Of a stretch of 64,000 nucleotides of DNA, positions 60,772 through 64,000 are shown piece after piece. Within the stretch, counting starts at the first letter, position 1. Every line of letters begins with the position of its first letter. This DNA comes from Chitinophaga sp. GbtcB8 (lineage in GTDB: Bacteria; Bacteroidota; Bacteroidia; Chitinophagales; Chitinophagaceae). Where the stretch lies: positions 1-64,000 of the forward strand of contig NZ_JAGXJN010000018.1 in the NCBI RefSeq assembly GCF_019091455.1. Reading direction: 5' to 3'. A model generated the notes under the pieces. The model ran no database searches, was not told the DNA's origin, and saw only the letters and a program-made list of their open reading frames with translations. The position numbers and the translations under genes are program-made.

Positions 60772-61829
60772 TGAAGGCTGTTTATTTCATAACATTTTTT
60801 TGCCTGCTGCTTTTGCTGGCCGCTTCCGAAGCTAATAACCGGAAAGCAGCCGTCATTGCGGTTCCTGAACCTTACCACCTGGAGCTGCCGCCAGGTTTAC
60901 CGGCCCCTGTGTATGATTTTTCGCAGAACCCGCTTACCAAACAAGGTATTGCGCTGGGCAGGCACCTGTTTTACGATCCAAAGCTTTCCCGCGACAGCAG
61001 CATCTCCTGCGGGTTTTGCCATCAGCAGTTTGCAGCCTTCGGGCATTTTGATCATGCCCTGGCGCATGGGGTAGAGGGGCGCATTGGCACCCGCTCCGTA
61101 CCTACCTTGTTCAACCTGATCTGGCAAAAGAATTTTATGTGGGATGGAGGCGTGAACAACCTGGAAATACAGCCGCTTACACCCCTTACTGATGAAAATG
61201 AAATGGGTATGGACCTGGCTGTATTGGTAAAACGCCTGCAGGCCGATGCCGGCTACCGTAAAATGTTCAGGGCCGCTTATGGCACAGAGGAGGTGAACAG
61301 CCAGCGCTTATTCAGGGCTATTACGCAGTTCCTGGCCACTATGATCTCTTTTCAATCCAAATATGACAGCATAATGCGTAAGGCCCCTGGCGTGGCTTTT
61401 ACGCCCGAAGAACAGGAGGGTTATGTGATCTTTAAGCAAAAGTGTGCAGCCTGCCATAAAGAGCCTTTTTTTACGGATTACAGCTATCGCAATAATGGCC
61501 TGCCTTACCTGCCTAATTTAAATGATGTGGGCCGTATGCGTATTACCAGCAGCACCGGCGATTACCTGAAGTTTAAGGTGCCTACATTGCGCAACATCCT
61601 GAAAAGCTCGCCCTACATGCACGATGGTCGCTTTTTTGACATTTACCAGGTATTTAACCAATATGCCCATGGCATAAAGCCCAATGCCAGCCCCACCATA
61701 GACCCCCTGGTGAAAAATGGCATCCCCCTGTCCGACAAAGAGCAGCGGGAGCTGTATATGTTCCTGAATACGCTCACTGACCCCGGTTTTATTGCCAATT
61801 CGTCATTCAGCGAAATTCTTATACGATAG
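60771..61829 (+). CDS. MauG/MbnH-like dihaem cytochrome c peroxidase family protein
   Basis: 352 residues with a signal sequence and GTG start at 60771. Two c-type haem motifs are visible: SCGFCHQQFAAFGHFDHALAHG (CxxCH, about residue 80) and KCAACHKEPFFTDYSY (about residue 225). GVNNLEIQPLTPLTDENEMG and MHDGRFFDIYQVFNQYAHG are family segments. Such enzymes use a bis-Fe(IV) state to oxidise protein Trp residues. Being fused by overlap to the MbnP-like gene, it is probably its maturase. Confidence 0.88.
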   Translation: MKAVYFITFFCLLLLLAASEANNRKAAVIAVPEPYHLELPPGLPAPVYDFSQNPLTKQGIALGRHLFYDPKLSRDSSISCGFCHQQFAAFGHFDHALAHGVEGRIGTRSVPTLFNLIWQKNFMWDGGVNNLEIQPLTPLTDENEMGMDLAVLVKRLQADAGYRKMFRAAYGTEEVNSQRLFRAITQFLATMISFQSKYDSIMRKAPGVAFTPEEQEGYVIFKQKCAACHKEPFFTDYSYRNNGLPYLPNLNDVGRMRITSSTGDYLKFKVPTLRNILKSSPYMHDGRFFDIYQVFNQYAHGIKPNASPTIDPLVKNGIPLSDKEQRELYMFLNTLTDPGFIANSSFSEILIR

Positions 61830-61920
61830 GCCACATATTTAACTTACTTGAAACCAATAAACTGTAAATGGCGGTAATTTATACCTGTTTTCCAAGCATG
61901 GTTTTTGCCTTTGCAGGGGT

Positions 61921-62316
61921 ATGATGAAACACATTAAAACAGGGTTCAAAATTTTAGTGGTAATTGCCATACTGACCCCGCCTTTATGGCTGGGCCGGGA
62001 AAAAAAGCGACCTGTGGTAGTGGCGAAAAAGTCAGACATGGGTACGGCCAGTTATTATGCGGATAAGTTCGAAGGCCGCAAAACGGCCAGCGGAGAAGTT
62101 TTCGATAATGACAGCATGACCGCCGCCCATAACACCCTGCCATTAGGTACCTTGGTTAAAGTGACCAACCTGAGTAACGGCCGCTCTGTGATCGTTAAGA
62201 TCACAGACCGCCTGCATGCCACTAATTCCCGCATCATTGACCTTACACAAACTGCCGCACGTGAATTAGGCTTTTTAACAAGAGGTCTTGCACGTGTAAG
62301 AGTAGAAAGGGTGTAG
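61921..62316 (+). CDS. RlpA-like DPBB septal ring protein
   Basis: 131 residues. After an N-terminal membrane anchor or signal (ILVVIAILTPPLWLG) comes a double-psi beta-barrel: GTASYYADKFEGRKTASGEVFDNDSMTAAHNTLPLGTLVKVTNLSNGRSVIVKITDR. RlpA proteins cleave naked glycan strands at the septum in some species. The SPOR domain of larger RlpA proteins is absent. A -7-like TGCCTTTG lies 7 bases before the start. Confidence 0.85.
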   Translation: MMKHIKTGFKILVVIAILTPPLWLGREKKRPVVVAKKSDMGTASYYADKFEGRKTASGEVFDNDSMTAAHNTLPLGTLVKVTNLSNGRSVIVKITDRLHATNSRIIDLTQTAARELGFLTRGLARVRVERV

Positions 62317-62337
62317 GGAATAGTCTTTTTTATGGTT

Positions 62338-62375
62338 AAATGCGCAGCAGTTTATGCTGCGCATTTTTTATTTTT
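62338..62375. terminator. Bidirectional terminator between rlpA and tag
   Basis: AAATGCGCAGCA (62338-62349), loop GTTTA, TGCTGCGCATTT (62355-62366), a perfect 12-bp stem followed by T-rich sequence. It separates convergent genes. Confidence 0.9.
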
Positions 62376-62937
62376 TGCTGCGTTTAAAGCAGGTAGTTAA
62401 ATGATCATTTACCATACCGGTTGCCTGCATATAGGCGTAACAGATAGTAGAGCCTACAAATTTAAATCCCCTCTTCAGCAGGTCTTTGCTCATGGCATCT
62501 GATATGGGCGATTTGGGCGGTACTTCACTCAATGTTTTAAAGTGATGAATAACCGGTTTGTGATCTACGAATTGCCAGATATATTTATCAAAGCTGCCGA
62601 ACTCTTTTTGTACAGCTAAAAAAGCTTTGGCATTGCTGATGGTGGCGGCCACCTTTAATTTGTTGCGGATAATGCCGGGGTCCTGTAATAGCTTTTCTAC
62701 TTTTTTATCAGTATAACGTGCAATCTTTTGCGCATCCCAGTTATCAAATGCTTTACGGTAATTTTCGCGTTTAGTGAGCACCGTATACCAGCTTAGGCCG
62801 GCCTGCGCACCTTCCAGGTTCAACATCTCAAACAGGCGGGTATCATCGTGCAGGGGAATGCCCCATTCGTTGTCGTGGTAGTCTTTATAAAGCTGATCTT
62901 TCAAGGACCAGCCGCAGCGTGATTTATTATCCTCCAT
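62368..62937 (-). CDS. tag: DNA-3-methyladenine glycosylase I
   Basis: 189 residues. It excises 3-methyladenine from alkylated DNA. The zinc ligands Cys (CGWSLKDQLYKDYHDNEWG, with His in YHDNEWG) and the C-terminal His/Cys (GMVNDHLTTCF) are present. The helix-hairpin-helix region and the substrate pocket EGAQAGLSWYTVLTKRENY are typical of Tag. It is monocistronic. Confidence 0.95.
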   Translation of the reverse strand: MEDNKSRCGWSLKDQLYKDYHDNEWGIPLHDDTRLFEMLNLEGAQAGLSWYTVLTKRENYRKAFDNWDAQKIARYTDKKVEKLLQDPGIIRNKLKVAATISNAKAFLAVQKEFGSFDKYIWQFVDHKPVIHHFKTLSEVPPKSPISDAMSKDLLKRGFKFVGSTICYAYMQATGMVNDHLTTCFKRSKK

Positions 62938-63144
62938 AGAATTAATTTACAAATTACTAATATAATGTTTGCAAGGCTTAACACCATCCTCTGCTTTTAA
63001 AATGATCAAAAACGGACAAGCCTGTACCGGAAGCGGACATGATGCAATACTGTAAATGATTAATAATCAATGAATATTGACAGCGGCATGCCGTTGGTAA
63101 TCCTGTTGGCATCACATTATTCACCATTCAATGTTCAAATAATC

Positions 63145-64000
63145 ATGAAAAGGTTTAAGCATTTATTATTCATGGCCCTTGTGCTTTTCGTGTACACTGC
63201 TCATGCACAGGAGCTTGTTAAACATATAGACAGCAGCTTTAGCGTTCAATACAAAGAGCACGAATTTTCCGGCAATGTGCTGGTAGCGGAAAAAGGGAAA
63301 GTGGTCTATGAAAAGTCTTTCGGGTATGCAGACCTGGAGCACAAGACACTGAACTGCTCTGTATCTGCTTTTCAGCTGGCCTCTGTATCAAAAATATTTA
63401 CATCAGTAGCAGTGCTGCAGCTGAAAGAAAAAGGACAGCTACAGCTGGATGATGCCGTGGTAAAGTATTTGCCCGCTTTCCCGTACGGAAATATTACCAT
63501 CCGGCATTTGCTGTCACATACCTCCGGCCTGCCAGATTACCAGATCTTTGAACAGCCGAACCGGGAAGATACTACCCGCATTTTTAACAATGAAGATATT
63601 ATTCCTGCGCTCAAAGCAGCTAAGCGGCTATTACATTCCCAACCCGGTGAAAGCTGGAGTTATTCCAATACCGGCTATGGATTGCTGGCATTGATCGTTG
63701 AAAAGGTAAGCGGTGAAAAATTCCAGGACTACCTGAAACAGCATGTTTTTAAGCCCGCGCATATGAAGTATACGTACATAGAAACATCGCTCATGTTCCT
63801 GAATAATAAGAACCGCACCAGGAACTATGATTTTCAGGAGTACGCCCCCGGCAAGCTGAAGCAGGTATACAGCTTTCAAAGAAATAAAATACCAACGCTT
63901 ATACTGGGCAACATTGTAGGCCCCGGCCATGTGGTAAGCACCACCGGCGATCTGTTGCAGTTTGATGAAGCCCTATACAACGGAACGCTGCTGCAGCCGG
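63145..64000 (+). CDS. Serine hydrolase (beta-lactamase class C family), 3' end missing
   Basis: About 285 residues are visible before the window ends. It has a signal peptide (FKHLLFMALVLFVYTAHAQ) and the class C/AmpH-like serine motif SVSK in FQLASVSKIFTSVAVLQL (about residue 80). The YxN motif is in WSYSNTGYGLLALI (about residue 175). Family members are peptidases, esterases or beta-lactamase-like. The upstream gap (62938-63144) shows no clear promoter motif. Confidence 0.88.
   Translation, partial: MKRFKHLLFMALVLFVYTAHAQELVKHIDSSFSVQYKEHEFSGNVLVAEKGKVVYEKSFGYADLEHKTLNCSVSAFQLASVSKIFTSVAVLQLKEKGQLQLDDAVVKYLPAFPYGNITIRHLLSHTSGLPDYQIFEQPNREDTTRIFNNEDIIPALKAAKRLLHSQPGESWSYSNTGYGLLALIVEKVSGEKFQDYLKQHVFKPAHMKYTYIETSLMFLNNKNRTRNYDFQEYAPGKLKQVYSFQRNKIPTLILGNIVGPGHVVSTTGDLLQFDEALYNGTLLQP

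Overview
The window looks like chromosomal DNA of a Bacteroidota bacterium, most likely from the Chitinophagaceae. Three things point that way: the gene families present (DUF2851, DUF2520, SdpI, an RlpA/MbnP mix, a UbiA-type prenyltransferase next to KdsC and Maf); repeated promoter -7 elements of the Bacteroidota form TAnnTTTG; and weak Shine-Dalgarno signals. Coding density is high. I see no rRNA, tRNA, CRISPR array, insertion sequence or prophage. The genus is inference.

Layout. 1-984 is the N-terminal third of glycine dehydrogenase, cut by the window edge. 1.3-8.4 kb holds a YkgJ-type cysteine-cluster protein, an MFS exporter, a PQQ-type sugar dehydrogenase, a Tsp/Prc protease, a GNAT enzyme and a SirB1-like protein. 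8.4-14.1 kb carries topA, a DUF2520 protein, kdsC, a UbiA prenyltransferase and maf. 14.1-16.9 kb is a methionine/threonine branch operon (cystathionine synthase-family enzyme, then homoserine dehydrogenase) behind a clear SAM-I riboswitch and terminator. 17-20.9 kb holds DUF2851, OsmC, an unknown secreted protein and lipA. 21-27 kb is a TolC/adaptor/RND efflux operon behind a long, possibly structured leader. 27-33 kb holds SdpI, AsmA, a lipoprotein plus haem-binding protein pair, a Crp/Fnr regulator and a TrmH-type methyltransferase. 33.5-37.3 kb holds MarR, MFS, isochorismatase-like, Crp/Fnr and RidA genes.

37.3-41.1 kb is a class Ia ribonucleotide reductase operon (nrdB then nrdA on the minus strand) behind a cobalamin riboswitch. 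Its nrdB reading frame is broken by an in-frame TAA inside a tight cluster of unusual residues. 41.2-45.2 kb holds an ABC ATPase/membrane protein pair, an FMN reductase and a large helical protein. 45.5-51 kb is a leucine operon in the order leuC, methyltransferase, leuD, leuB, leuA. 51-53.9 kb holds a PoxB-like enzyme and a VanX-like dipeptidase. 54-60 kb is a non-phosphorylative L-fucose catabolic cluster (two SDR dehydrogenases, FAH-family hydrolase, mutarotase, lactonase, FucP permease) that lacks a visible L-fuconate dehydratase. 60-61.8 kb is an MbnP-like protein overlapping a MauG/MbnH-like dihaem protein. The window ends with rlpA, tag and a truncated serine hydrolase.

A striking feature is the non-coding DNA. 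Many gene junctions hold degenerate tandem 7-11 bp 'words' (GCTTAACGC, GCTATTAGC, AGCATAAAGC, GTGCTAATGTG, GATGGTCCATC) arranged as imperfect inverted repeats. Several different word families occur, each at two or more junctions.
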